Shown here: in pieces, positions 25,347 to 34,862 of the stretch
How positions within the stretch are numbered: the first letter of the stretch is position 1
How the letters are laid out: each line of letters begins with the position of its first letter
From: Litorimonas sp046250185
GTDB taxonomy: Bacteria > Pseudomonadota > Alphaproteobacteria > Caulobacterales > Maricaulaceae
NCBI RefSeq assembly: GCF_046250185.1
Contig: NZ_CP176469.1
Length of the DNA: 64,000 nucleotides
Strand: one strand, 5' to 3'
Program-made: the position numbers and the translations under genes
Notes under the pieces: generated by a model
Databases searched by the model: none
The model's input: the letters and a program-made list of their open reading frames with translations, nothing else
What the model was told of the DNA's origin: nothing

Positions 25347-26373
25347 GTTGCGCTTGTGAGTTTGACATAGCGGGCTTCCACCAGTTCTGATTATCTAAAT
25401 ACCACTGCACGGTCTGGCGCAGGCCGTCTGAAAAATCTGTCTCTGCTTCCCACCCAAGATCGCGTTTGATTTTGGCAGAGTTAATTGCATATCGCTGGTC
25501 ATGCCCAGGGCGATCCGTCACGAATTTAATTAATTCACGATGGGGTTTATGAGCGGGCGACAATTCATCCATCAGGCGGCAAATCTCTTTGACCAAATCA
25601 ATGTTTCTGCGCTCGCAATTCCCGCCAATATTATAGCTCTCGCCGATCACGCCGCGCGTGTAAACATCCAGTAAGGCTTTGGCGTGATCTTGCACAAATA
25701 GCCAGTCGCGCACATTTTCACCTGCGCCGTAAACAGGGATTGGCTCCCCCGCGAGCGCTTTGGCGATCACCACAGGAATGAGTTTTTCGGGATATTGAAA
25801 CGGGCCGTAATTATTTGAGCAATTTGTTAAGATAACAGGCATGTCATAGGTTCGACCCCATGCACGAACGAGGTGGTCAGATGCCGCCTTTGACGCGGAA
25901 TAGGGGCTACTGGGTTGATAGGGCGTATCTTCGGTAAAGGCGGGATCAGTCGCCTCTAGATCCCCAAAAACTTCGTCTGTTGAAACATGTATGAAGCGAT
26001 GCTCGGCATCAGACTCGCGCCATGCGTGTTGTGCGGCTTGCAAGACATTCGCTGTGCCCATGATGTTTGTGCTGAGAAAATCATTCGGCGAGGCAATAGA
26101 CCGATCAACATGCGACTCTGCGGCCAAATGGATCACGCCGTCGGGACGGTGATCTGTGAAGACGGCGCGCAGTTTATCGCTATCGCGAATATCGACCTTG
26201 GCGAAATGATAATCGGGATGGGAGTCTATGTCTGACAGCGTACCAGGTAGGGCAGCATAGGTCAGACAATCGACATTAACCACGCGGCACCCGCGGCTTA
26301 AAGCCTCGCGCAGCACAGCGGAGCCAATAAACCCCGCGCCGCCTGTGATCAGAAGTGTCGACTGTTGCGTCAT
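25336..26373 (-). CDS. rfbB: dTDP-glucose 4,6-dehydratase
   Basis: Second step of dTDP-rhamnose synthesis. The 345-residue SDR has TGGAGFIGSAVLRE, LAAESHVDRSIASP, HVSTDEVFGDL and the catalytic YSASKAASDHLVRAW (Tyr-Lys). The active-site DE pair typical of RmlB is in STDEVFG. GRPGHDQRY-like DRPGHDQRYAI is near the C-terminus. It lies between rmlD and rmlA on the minus strand. Confidence 0.98.
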   Translation of the reverse strand: MTQQSTLLITGGAGFIGSAVLREALSRGCRVVNVDCLTYAALPGTLSDIDSHPDYHFAKVDIRDSDKLRAVFTDHRPDGVIHLAAESHVDRSIASPNDFLSTNIMGTANVLQAAQHAWRESDAEHRFIHVSTDEVFGDLEATDPAFTEDTPYQPSSPYSASKAASDHLVRAWGRTYDMPVILTNCSNNYGPFQYPEKLIPVVIAKALAGEPIPVYGAGENVRDWLFVQDHAKALLDVYTRGVIGESYNIGGNCERRNIDLVKEICRLMDELSPAHKPHRELIKFVTDRPGHDQRYAINSAKIKRDLGWEAETDFSDGLRQTVQWYLDNQNWWKPAMSNSQAQHVA

Positions 26374-26415
26374 ACATAGTCAATATGCGAGCCTTGGGGC
26401 AGACGCAACGTGGAA

Positions 26416-27306
26416 TTAGGTTACGAACTCAGCCCAAGCCACATCAACCATATCTCGCCAGTCGGGTAGATCGCAGCCGAAAGTTATCTCGAACGCTTGG
26501 GTCTCTAGTGCAGAGAATTTGGGGCGGGCGGCGGGTGTCGGGTAGTCCGAGCTTGAAATGTCTGTGACGACCGGCACGAGTGGTAACCCCTTGGGCGCAC
26601 GTTCAAAGATTGCCCGCGCGAAATCTGCCCAATGGGTGATAGGGCCAGAATCTGTGACGTGATAAAGGCCGGGATTGGGGTTTTGCAGCGCGGCAAAACA
26701 GGCGTCAGCTAATGTGCGCGTATGGGTGGGTCGTCCGTATTGATCGGCGACAATGCGCAAAGCTTCGACCTCTCCCATTTTGCGTGCCATTGTCGTGAAG
26801 AAATTGCGCCCAAACCCGTCATAAAGCCAAGAGGTGCGCAGAACGGTCGCTTTGGCGTAAGTCATTACTGCCTGCTCCCCCGCCAATTTAGATCGGCCAT
26901 AGGCGTTGATCGGAGATGTTTCGTCAGTTGGTAGATAGGGCGTGTTGGCTGTTCCGTCGAACACATAGTCCGTGGAAATGTGGATCAGAGGAATGTCGCG
27001 GCCTTTGCTAAATCGCGCAAGACTGGCGGGCGCGGTTCTATTTAATTGCATCGCTTCATCAACCGCGTCTTCGGCGCGGTCAACCTGTGTATAAGCAGCC
27101 GCGTTGATCACAGCATCAATCTGCGGCAGCCGCGCGAGGGCTTGGGAAATAACCGTTTCAGACGCCGTCAAATCACAGCTATCTCGCCCAAGAAAAAATA
27201 GTTGATGACCGCGAGTTTCGCCCGCGCGACGAAGGGCTTGGGCCAGTTGACCTGACTTTCCAAGAACGGCGAATTTCATCGGCTTGTGGTCTGTTTGGGA
27301 TGACAT
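26416..27306 (-). CDS. rfbD: dTDP-4-dehydrorhamnose reductase
   Basis: Last step of dTDP-L-rhamnose synthesis, reducing the 4-keto group with NAD(P)H. The 296-residue SDR starts its fold at FAVLGKSGQLAQAL; INAAAYTQVDRAEDAVDEA and HISTDYVFDGTANTPY are family hallmarks, and YGRSKLAGEQAV carries the catalytic Tyr and Lys. The start at 27306 is 7 bases after rmlC, which suggests coupling; an internal ATG at 27279 would give a more usual N-terminus. Confidence 0.97.
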   Translation of the reverse strand: MSSQTDHKPMKFAVLGKSGQLAQALRRAGETRGHQLFFLGRDSCDLTASETVISQALARLPQIDAVINAAAYTQVDRAEDAVDEAMQLNRTAPASLARFSKGRDIPLIHISTDYVFDGTANTPYLPTDETSPINAYGRSKLAGEQAVMTYAKATVLRTSWLYDGFGRNFFTTMARKMGEVEALRIVADQYGRPTHTRTLADACFAALQNPNPGLYHVTDSGPITHWADFARAIFERAPKGLPLVPVVTDISSSDYPTPAARPKFSALETQAFEITFGCDLPDWRDMVDVAWAEFVT

Positions 27307-27313
27307 AAGCAGG

Positions 27314-27865
27314 CTATAGCTGCGCTAGGTCTGAGAGTGATGGGGCGGTTTTGTCTTTCTCCGAAACAATCGCGTCCGCCTGCGAAATACCCCAATCTAT
27401 GCCTAGCTCTGGATCTGCCCAAAAGAGCGCGCCTTCATGCTGGGGCGCATAGTAATCCGTCGTCTTGTAGAGGATTTCGCAATGATCTTCTAAGGTAATA
27501 AAGCCGTGCGCAAATCCTGAGGGCACCCAAAAACTGGAGGCAGAATCGGCATCCAAAACAACCGCGATATGCTGCGCAAAGGTGGACGATCCTCGCCGTA
27601 AATCAACGATCACGTCCCGTAACCTCCCGCGACTGCACCGCACCAACTTGCCTTGTTCTGCGGGGGCACGCTGAAAATGCAAGCCGCGGACCGTGCCAGA
27701 TTTGACAGAACGCGACATATTTTCCTGCACAAATTCAACGTCTTGGCCGATAGCCTCGCGGATTTGATGAAGGCGGAAGGTTTCGCAAAAAACGCCGCGC
27801 TCATCCGCAAACTGCCTCGGCGTGAGGAGGACTGGCCCTTGAATGTCAAACGTCTCGATGTTCAT
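27314..27865 (-). CDS. rfbC: dTDP-4-dehydrorhamnose 3,5-epimerase
   Basis: Third step of dTDP-L-rhamnose synthesis. The 183-residue cupin has GVFCETFRLHQI, VQENMSRSVKSGTVRGLHFQ (catalytic His in RGLHFQ), KLVRCSRGRLRDVIVDLRRGS, and SFWVPSGFAHGF. It is the first gene of the rmlCDBA operon, so transcription probably begins in the gap upstream of 27865. Confidence 0.97.
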   Translation of the reverse strand: MNIETFDIQGPVLLTPRQFADERGVFCETFRLHQIREAIGQDVEFVQENMSRSVKSGTVRGLHFQRAPAEQGKLVRCSRGRLRDVIVDLRRGSSTFAQHIAVVLDADSASSFWVPSGFAHGFITLEDHCEILYKTTDYYAPQHEGALFWADPELGIDWGISQADAIVSEKDKTAPSLSDLAQL

Positions 27866-27940
27866 ACCGACAGCATGACATAGTTTCGCGCATGAGAAAA
27901 CGCCTTGTTGAGATGAAATCTTGGGGGATGTGAGTGCGCT

Positions 27941-27962
27941 TTCACCTTACATTCACCTTAAG
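27941..27962. promoter_or_regulatory. Direct repeat upstream of the RTX protease
   Basis: TTCACCTTA occurs at 27941-27949 and again at 27952-27960, with an 11-base period, one turn of DNA. The second copy continues as CACCTTAAG, which recurs at 31678-31686 before the second RTX gene. This looks like a tandem activator or repressor site. The whole 279-base gap 27866-28144 between rmlC and the protease holds divergent promoters; no clear -35/-10 pair was picked out. Confidence 0.4.
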
Positions 27963-28144
27963 TATAGTTATATCCCAATTCATGCAATTACCGTTTCATT
28001 TGCGCCTCATTTCAGGCTAAACTGCCAAATATAAGGGTGTTTAGGTGGTGGGTGTGGGCGCCATTTATACGTTAGGGTATTTGAAACCCCAGCGCGCTAA
28101 GAGTGACCAGACTCCCTGACACGGGACAAAGACCAGGATGAATT

Positions 28145-31100
28145 ATGTTTAAACCGTTTGATTTTGATGCGCTGAACGGCGTTACGCCTTTGCCTCTGAA
28201 CGAGGCTGTGTCCTTCACGCGTGATGCGGTTGATATAACGCAGGTCGCAAGTTTGTCGTTCATGCCGGCGGCGTTCTCGGCAGATATAGCTCTGGCGCCT
28301 GCGCCTCTCTTGATCCAAGGCGACATGATCACCTTGATTGCACAAGCGGCGATTACGGCCCTGATCGATAATGGTCACTTCTTCACAATGGACAATGACG
28401 GTTGCGGCTGTTGTGGTCACGATCACGGTAATAACGAAAAGCAGCAAATCATTGAGTTGGCGGCAACCCTGCAATCGGCGATTGATTCAGGTTTGATCGC
28501 GCCAACGCTGGCAGACTTGATCGGTATGTCAGTCGAGGAAACGGGCGGCGATCCAGAGGTTATTCTCGAAGCTGTGAAAGATATGTCAGACACTGCCTCT
28601 GCGGAAGTGCCGACGATTTCTTACATGGACTCTGTGCCTGGAAGTTCTGCCACGACGGCGACCCTCGCGATTGGCGGCACTGTCGCTGGCACGCGCGAAA
28701 CGGGCACGGATGCGGACTGGTATCAAGTCGACTTGGTAGCAGGTCAGGCCTACACATTTATCATGCTCAGGGATGGGGCGAACCCACACACTGACCCTCT
28801 GATGAGCTTGATTGGCACAGACGGAACGACAGTTTTGGTCACCAATGATGACATTGATAGTAACGGCGACGGTGCGGGTGACAACCAAAATTCAATTATC
28901 GAGTTCACGGCGACAACGACTGGCACGTATTATATTTCCGCTGAGGGTTGGACCACTACAACTGGCGATTACACGATCTATGCTGAAGAAGGCACAAACC
29001 GCCCTGACTTCACACTGGATCAATCGGCTTTCTTTCTGACGGATCAATTTAGCGTCGGGCGTAGCTGGGGTGACTTAAACTTGACGTATGACGTATCAGG
29101 CATCACGGCAGGGGCGCAAAACTTGGCAATCCTCGCAATGCAAGCTTGGGCAGATGTCTCTGGCCTGACGTTCACGGCCGTTACAGCGGGTCAAACGGCA
29201 GACATTACGTTCAATGAAGACCGCACAAGCGACGACGAAAGTACACCTGACATAGACGAGTCAGGCAATGCGCAAGCTTTCGCGAGTTCAGCTTTTAATT
29301 CCAATGGCGAGATTACGTCCGTCACCGTAACGGTGTCTGATAACTGGGATACGAGTTATGATCTGAATTCTTACCGTTACCAGACTTATTTGCACGAAGT
29401 TGGCCACGCGCTGGGCCTTGGCCATGGCGGTCCTTATAACGGCAATGCTAGCTACGCCACCAACCGCGCGTATAATCAGGATGCGTGGAATTATACGGTC
29501 ATGTCTTATTTCGATCAGGGCGAAGCATCCAATGGTACGCCGCGCTTAGTGCTAGGCCCACAAATGGTCGATATTATCGCCATCCAGAATCTCTACGGCA
29601 CCAATCCTAACGGCACATTCTCAGGCGATACAGTTTATGGATTTAATTCCAATGCAGGCGGTGTTTTCGATTTTGAAAATACGTTTTTTGCCAATGGTAT
29701 TCGTCCGCCGTCATTGGCGATCTTTGATTCCAATGGGATCGACACGCTGGACATGTCAGGCTTTAGCGCAAACCAGACGATCAATCTAAACCAAGAGACG
29801 TTCTCCTCTGTCGGTGATAATACGAACACGTCCATTCCGACGGACGCGCTGGTCAACAATCTCTCTGTCGCACGCGGAGCCGATATTGAAAACGCGATCG
29901 GCGGCAGCGGCAATGACACTTTGCTTGGGAATGGCCTTAATAACACGCTCACAGGCAATGGCGGTAACGACACAATCAATGGCGGCGGCGGTGACGATAC
30001 GGCCGTCTATTCAGGATTGCAGTCGCAATACACCGTCACAGATAATGGCGACGGCACACTGACCGTCCAAGGCAGTGAAGGCACAGACACCCTCTCTGGC
30101 ATTGAATTCCTCAAATTCTCCGATGTGACAGTGGCCGCTGGCACAACGTCAGGGCCGGTCTTCACCGAAGGCGATGACGAGGAAAACGGCACGGAAGGGG
30201 ATGACGTTCTCAACGGTCTTGGCGGTGATGACGAGATTGACGGCCTGGGTGGGAATGATACCATCACGGGGGGGCTGGGCGATGACTATTTGAACGGCGG
30301 GTCAGGCGTGAACACGCTGACGCTTAACGAAGGCGAGGACGTTGTCGAAGTCACATTGACAGATAACGGCACCAATATCGTCACGGATTACGATCACTGG
30401 AATGATGAGATTATTTTCGAAGGCGTGGCTGGCCTAACCGCCGCGGGTATCGGCGCGTCTTATAATGCGGCGAACAATACAACGACCTTTTTCTATGGCA
30501 GTAGTTTGACGATCATTGACGGCTTCCACACGACGGGCCACGTTTTATATGAAATCTCTGGCCCTAACGGGAGCGCTGGGGGCGACATTATAGATAGCGA
30601 TAATGATATTGCCGAGAACTTGCTGGGAAATGCTGGCAATGATGTGATTATCTCAGACGATGCGGGCGACTACCTATTTGGCGGCGCAGGCGATGACCGA
30701 CTTGTGGGTGGGCAAGAGCTGCAATTCCTCATCGGCGGCACGGGCGATGACCGTCACTATACGGGCGAAGCCATCGGCACTGACCGCGGCGTGGACGCAC
30801 ATTATACAGGCGAAGGCCGCGATAGCGTGATTATCGATGTCCTCAACTGGGGCGTAGATTACATCTATGACTACGAAGACGGGAATGATAAAATCATTTT
30901 CGCCGCCGAGACAGGGCTGACATCCTCAACGCAGCTTGGCTTTGCGTATGACGGACCGCAAAATGTGACGACAGTCTTTTACGGGTCGTCGCAGATATTT
31001 ATCTTCACGCAAATCGAGCAATCTGACTTGCTGATTGAGCGCCAAGGGGATGACGTCAATAATACGATCTTTGGCGATAATGGCGGTGACTATGTTCTTG

Positions 31101-31480
31101 GCAATGGCGGCGATGACATTCTCTCGACCTATAATGGGGATGATTGGCTCAACGGCGGCATCGGCAATGATGTGCTTTACGGCGGCGGCGGTAATGACCG
31201 CGTGGAGGGCGGCTTTGGCGATGACCTCTTATATGGCGGCGCAGACACAGATACCTTCGTTTTTGGCGCAGATTGGGGCGCGGACACGATCCTCGACTTT
31301 AACGCGCTCGAAGGCGACACACTTCTCTTTGACGGGATCGCAGGCTTGACCTCCGCCTCGCAACTTGGCCTGTCATATGACACAGCGTCGGATACGACCC
31401 TCGTTTTCTACGGCTCCGACACAGTGCTAGTGAACGGTCTGGTGACCGTCGACGACATAGATGTGGATCTGTTCGTCTAG
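28145..31480 (+). CDS. Serralysin-like M10 metalloprotease with RTX repeats
   Basis: A 1111-residue secreted zinc protease. There is no Sec signal peptide; the calcium-binding RTX repeats and C-terminal region indicate type I secretion. Order of parts: an N-terminal region with a Cys/His cluster (about 83-95, GCGCCGHDHG); a PPC-like beta domain (about 175-280, TGTDADWYQVDLVAGQAYTF split); the catalytic domain with HEVGHALGLGH (H417, E418, H421, H427) and a Met-turn VMSYFD; then RTX nonapeptides (GGSGNDTLLG, GGNDTINGGGGDDTA) interleaved with three copies of a GLTSxxQLG...FYG module. AGGA is 7 bases before the ATG. No type I secretion genes are in the window. Confidence 0.92.
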   Translation: MFKPFDFDALNGVTPLPLNEAVSFTRDAVDITQVASLSFMPAAFSADIALAPAPLLIQGDMITLIAQAAITALIDNGHFFTMDNDGCGCCGHDHGNNEKQQIIELAATLQSAIDSGLIAPTLADLIGMSVEETGGDPEVILEAVKDMSDTASAEVPTISYMDSVPGSSATTATLAIGGTVAGTRETGTDADWYQVDLVAGQAYTFIMLRDGANPHTDPLMSLIGTDGTTVLVTNDDIDSNGDGAGDNQNSIIEFTATTTGTYYISAEGWTTTTGDYTIYAEEGTNRPDFTLDQSAFFLTDQFSVGRSWGDLNLTYDVSGITAGAQNLAILAMQAWADVSGLTFTAVTAGQTADITFNEDRTSDDESTPDIDESGNAQAFASSAFNSNGEITSVTVTVSDNWDTSYDLNSYRYQTYLHEVGHALGLGHGGPYNGNASYATNRAYNQDAWNYTVMSYFDQGEASNGTPRLVLGPQMVDIIAIQNLYGTNPNGTFSGDTVYGFNSNAGGVFDFENTFFANGIRPPSLAIFDSNGIDTLDMSGFSANQTINLNQETFSSVGDNTNTSIPTDALVNNLSVARGADIENAIGGSGNDTLLGNGLNNTLTGNGGNDTINGGGGDDTAVYSGLQSQYTVTDNGDGTLTVQGSEGTDTLSGIEFLKFSDVTVAAGTTSGPVFTEGDDEENGTEGDDVLNGLGGDDEIDGLGGNDTITGGLGDDYLNGGSGVNTLTLNEGEDVVEVTLTDNGTNIVTDYDHWNDEIIFEGVAGLTAAGIGASYNAANNTTTFFYGSSLTIIDGFHTTGHVLYEISGPNGSAGGDIIDSDNDIAENLLGNAGNDVIISDDAGDYLFGGAGDDRLVGGQELQFLIGGTGDDRHYTGEAIGTDRGVDAHYTGEGRDSVIIDVLNWGVDYIYDYEDGNDKIIFAAETGLTSSTQLGFAYDGPQNVTTVFYGSSQIFIFTQIEQSDLLIERQGDDVNNTIFGDNGGDYVLGNGGDDILSTYNGDDWLNGGIGNDVLYGGGGNDRVEGGFGDDLLYGGADTDTFVFGADWGADTILDFNALEGDTLLFDGIAGLTSASQLGLSYDTASDTTLVFYGSDTVLVNGLVTVDDIDVDLFV

Positions 31481-31510
31481 AGCGCCAATCAGCTAGAGCT
31501 AGAGACTTAG

Positions 31511-31537
31511 AAAGCGGCCCTCGGGTCGCTTTTTTTA
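31511..31537 (+). terminator. Intrinsic terminator after the RTX protease
   Basis: AAAGCG...CGCTTT stem with a GGCC/GGGT inner part (31511-31532) runs into eight T residues. It lies 30 bases past the stop codon. The gap to the next gene (31481-31764, 284 bases) also holds a possible promoter: TTGACA at 31604-31609 with TAACGC 17 bases on. Confidence 0.8.
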
Positions 31538-31603
31538 TGCGGTAAAGCGCTTTGATAATTCAACGCGCCGCGTGACGCCGATCACAGCGCCCATCCCAAG
31601 AAA

Positions 31604-31632
31604 TTGACAAAAAGTAAAAATAAGAGTAACGC
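31604..31632 (+). promoter_or_regulatory. Possible promoter for the second RTX gene
   Basis: TTGACA (31604-31609), 17 bases, then TAACGC (31627-31632). The -35 is perfect; the -10 is poor. The CACCTTAAG motif shared with the first RTX gene lies downstream at 31678-31686. Confidence 0.4.
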
Positions 31633-31764
31633 AAATCCAGTTTCCGGGGCGCAAATTGGAAGCATTTTTAAAGTATACACCTTAAGATATGCATTGCAGA
31701 CAAATTCCCCCCTGATTTAACAATCAATAGCGGCTCAGCCGTGACATCAAAGTGGGAGAATATA

Positions 31765-34704
31765 ATGTCGCAAATTCAAGCTTTTAGTGATCCAATCGAA
31801 GTCGATTCAGGCTCAGGTACTCTGGAAGATCCAGATGTGATCGAATTGGCCAATGGCTATATTTTGGTCGTTTGGGAATCAAATAAAGTGACAGGCGTTA
31901 GCCCCGGTGATGGCGTCGATCTTTTGGGCCGTATTTATGATCAATTCGGCGTTTTGGTAGTCGATACGTTTCAGGTAAATTCTCAGGTATTGGACACAGA
32001 ACGGAATTTCGACATAGCCGCGACACCAGATGGTGGATTTGTTGTCACCTATGAATCAAACGGGAGTGATAATGACTTGCTATTCGACCAATACGGGTTT
32101 GATACATCAACTAATATGGTCACTGCTAACGTCGGACCTATCATATTATTGAATGACGCCGATGGCGGCGAAATACCCTCCTCCCCAGTCGTTGCAGTTG
32201 GCAGTGCGACTGAAGCCATGACAGCATATTTGGTGCTGAACGATGCAGGCACCAGCTTCAATTTAGACACAAGATCCTACGATCCCTCTACGCAGACTTT
32301 AGATGCAGCACAGAATTTAACTAATTTTACAAATGGCGGCGCTGAAGGTGTGACGGACCTCTCCATGACAGCCCTTACATCGGGTGATTATGCTCTTGCC
32401 ATTGGTAATAAAAATGTTGGCTCAGACAGTCTCTTTGTTTACGTCCTAGATACGGACGGGACGGTGGTCCAAAATAATAATACCTCTGTCGCGGGTGAAA
32501 TCAGCAGTGTAGTAGTTTCTGCGTTATCGGGCGGACGGGCGGCAATCGCCTATGTTATCGACGGTAATGTTGTGACGCGGATTTTGAATGCGGACGGCAC
32601 ATTTACAGCAGAAGTCGTCGTCAAAGACGCCGCAACCAATTTGCTCGACATCGATATTATCACGCTAGATAGCGGCGATTACGTTGTTTCCTATGATTAC
32701 TCAAACAATGCTACGATGGGCGCGCAGGAAGTCAACGGAACCACGGGTGCGCTACAAAATAGCGAGTTCATTATTGGCACTGGCACGCGGGATCAACCGG
32801 GCCTTGCAGCCCTTAGCGATGGCCGCATGGTGGCCGTTTGGGATGACGGCTCTGAAATCAATCTGCAATTCTTTGATGGGCGCGACGCGATTACGGGCGC
32901 CAATGGCCTGCAAATTGGGACGAGCGGGGATGACACGTTTGATCAAGGGTCTGGCGAAGATGCCTATGGTTTGGACGGAAGCGACACGATCACAGAGAGC
33001 ACCGGGGATCGTGCAGACATATTTGCCGGAGACGGCAACGACACTGTCATCATAACATCCCTTGCGGTTTATGAAACATTCGATGGGGGTGCCGATATTG
33101 ACACCCTACGAATGGCGGACACGACAGACAACGTAACGATCAACCTCGCGACAGAAACTTTCACCGGTTTTTTTGGAGAAACCGACACAATCCTTAATTT
33201 TGAAAATGTCGTAGGCGGAGACGGTAATGATACCATCACTGGCAATGACCTCGGCAATATTTTGCAGGGACGGGCGGGCGAAGACGAGATTTTTGGCGGT
33301 GCTGGCGATGACCAAATCAATGGCGAAGTCGATGATGATATTCTGAACGGCGAGGCTGGTAATGATATAATTCAAGGGGGATCGGGTAATGACACGTTAA
33401 ATGGCGGGTCAGGAAACGATCAACTCGACGGCAATGGTGGCAATGATGATTTAAATGCGGGCAATGGTAATGATTATGCTGTGGTTACGACAGGCATTAA
33501 TGATCTCAGCCTTGGGCTTGGCACAGATTATTTCCTGACAGGAGAATCCGACTCTGCGATCACCGTCATTGAAGATTTTGACCGTGCGCATGATGATATT
33601 GGTCTTATATTCGGGAGTGTCTCCGAGTCGTCTGAACTGGGATATAGCTTTGACGCGGCAACTGACATCACAACGGTTTTTGATGGTGGTATAGCCATTT
33701 ATATCAATGGCTATGTCCCGCAAGACGCGATCTTAGTCTCTGTAAATATTGCAACCGATGGCGCAGATATTTTAGGATCAACCACTTCTGCCGCTGAAAA
33801 CATTGTTGGTGGGGGCGGCGATGATGTCATTGGGGCTCGGGTCGGACTTAGTGGAAATGATTTAACCGACGGCGATTTTGCTTATGGCGGCGCGGGGGAT
33901 GACAGCTTGTTTGGCAGCTCTTCGACACAATATCTGCTCGGCGGAACGGGGGATGATTATCAACAGGGCGGTGCCGCGGAGAGCGACGGCATGGGCGGGC
34001 TGGTTGCGTCAACGGGCGTCGATGTTCACTATACTGGCGAGGGCCGGGACACGGTCTATATCAATGAGTTGAGCTGGGGCGTGGATTATGTCTATGATTA
34101 CGAGGCTGGCCAGGACAAGATTGTCTTCGGCGAAGACCTTGGCCTGACGTCTGCGGGTCAGATCGGCTATCTCTATGATGCGCCGCAGAACTTTACCTTC
34201 CTCTTTTACGGTGGACAGCAAGTGCTGGTCTTCGGACAGCTAGATCAAGACCAAATCCTGATCGAGCGCATGGGCACGGACGGGGCGGAAGCCATGTTTG
34301 GCGATGCCTTTGGCGACTATATCCAAGCGGGGGACGGCAATGATACGCTGTCCTCTTTGGGCGGCGATGACTGGCTGGAAGGCGGTCGTGGTAATGACCT
34401 TATGTTCGGCGGGACGGGTGATGACCGTCTTGAGGGCGGTACAGGCAATGACACACTCAATGGCGGCACGGGCGCAGATACATTTATCTTCGGCCATAGC
34501 TGGGGAGCTGACAGGATCAATGACTTCAACGCGCTGGAAGGCGATGTGCTGCTCTTTGATGATGTCTTCGGCCTGACGTCCAACACGCAGCTGGGCATAG
34601 ATTATAATAGCGCGACGAACCAGACGATCGTCTTCTACGGCGACGACACCATCGTCATTAACGGCCTCGTCACCGTCGACGACATCGTGGTCGATACGGC
34701 GTAA
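31765..34704 (+). CDS. Large RTX calcium-binding protein with N-terminal beta-propeller-like repeats
   Basis: About 979 residues from the ATG at 31765, which has GGGAG upstream; an in-frame GTG at 31741 is less likely. Residues 1-390 contain recurring beta-rich segments of the DGGFVVTYESN / DGRMVAVWDDGS kind, suggesting a propeller or similar adhesion domain. RTX nonapeptides follow (GGDGNDTITGNDLGN, GGSGNDTLNGGSGNDQLDG). Then come three copies of the LGYSFD/LGYLYD...TxxFYG module separated by further RTX blocks. There is no signal peptide and no enzyme motif. The last 0.8 kb is nearly identical to the next gene. A secreted adhesin or surface-layer-like role is possible. Confidence 0.85.
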   Translation: MSQIQAFSDPIEVDSGSGTLEDPDVIELANGYILVVWESNKVTGVSPGDGVDLLGRIYDQFGVLVVDTFQVNSQVLDTERNFDIAATPDGGFVVTYESNGSDNDLLFDQYGFDTSTNMVTANVGPIILLNDADGGEIPSSPVVAVGSATEAMTAYLVLNDAGTSFNLDTRSYDPSTQTLDAAQNLTNFTNGGAEGVTDLSMTALTSGDYALAIGNKNVGSDSLFVYVLDTDGTVVQNNNTSVAGEISSVVVSALSGGRAAIAYVIDGNVVTRILNADGTFTAEVVVKDAATNLLDIDIITLDSGDYVVSYDYSNNATMGAQEVNGTTGALQNSEFIIGTGTRDQPGLAALSDGRMVAVWDDGSEINLQFFDGRDAITGANGLQIGTSGDDTFDQGSGEDAYGLDGSDTITESTGDRADIFAGDGNDTVIITSLAVYETFDGGADIDTLRMADTTDNVTINLATETFTGFFGETDTILNFENVVGGDGNDTITGNDLGNILQGRAGEDEIFGGAGDDQINGEVDDDILNGEAGNDIIQGGSGNDTLNGGSGNDQLDGNGGNDDLNAGNGNDYAVVTTGINDLSLGLGTDYFLTGESDSAITVIEDFDRAHDDIGLIFGSVSESSELGYSFDAATDITTVFDGGIAIYINGYVPQDAILVSVNIATDGADILGSTTSAAENIVGGGGDDVIGARVGLSGNDLTDGDFAYGGAGDDSLFGSSSTQYLLGGTGDDYQQGGAAESDGMGGLVASTGVDVHYTGEGRDTVYINELSWGVDYVYDYEAGQDKIVFGEDLGLTSAGQIGYLYDAPQNFTFLFYGGQQVLVFGQLDQDQILIERMGTDGAEAMFGDAFGDYIQAGDGNDTLSSLGGDDWLEGGRGNDLMFGGTGDDRLEGGTGNDTLNGGTGADTFIFGHSWGADRINDFNALEGDVLLFDDVFGLTSNTQLGIDYNSATNQTIVFYGDDTIVINGLVTVDDIVVDTA

Positions 34705-34771
34705 GCGCCCGCAAATATAACGCGAATAAAAGCCCGCCCGTGACACCACGTGGCGGGCTTTTGCGTGGTTC
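33871..34771 (+). repeat. 0.9-kb near-identical repeat, copy 1
   Basis: The 3' end of the second RTX gene plus its terminator, from GGCGATTTTGC at 33871 to GCGTGGTTC ending at 34771. It matches 37401-38300 with an offset of 3530 bases, apart from scattered patches of difference (for example near 34275-34330 and 34600-34640) and one extra T at 34751. Confidence 0.9.
34728..34762 (+). terminator. Strong intrinsic terminator after the second RTX gene
   Basis: AAAAGCCCGCC (34728-34738) pairs with GGCGGGCTTTT (34752-34762), with a further CGTG/CACG inner stem. The stem ends in T residues. It is part of the duplicated segment. Confidence 0.9.
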
Positions 34772-34862
34772 GCTACCCCCTTTTGTATGGGCCGCCTTCT
34801 ATTGACAAAGACTTGATCTTAGAAAATGGTATTTATGATAACATTCAACCAAAGGATATGTC

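Noticed and set aside
28097..28474. Minus-strand open frame over the start of the RTX protease
   Set aside because: It is opposite the N-terminus of the protease, with no ribosome binding site and unnatural composition.
34240..34749. Minus-strand open frames over the repeated RTX ends, in both copies
   Set aside because: They recur only because the DNA is duplicated; their codons mirror RTX repeats, and one runs through the terminator.
34802..34832. Promoter for the third RTX gene from TTGACA at 34802
   Set aside because: The nearest -10-like sequence, TGGTAT, is 19 bases away and poor; transcription may still start here but it is not supported enough to list.
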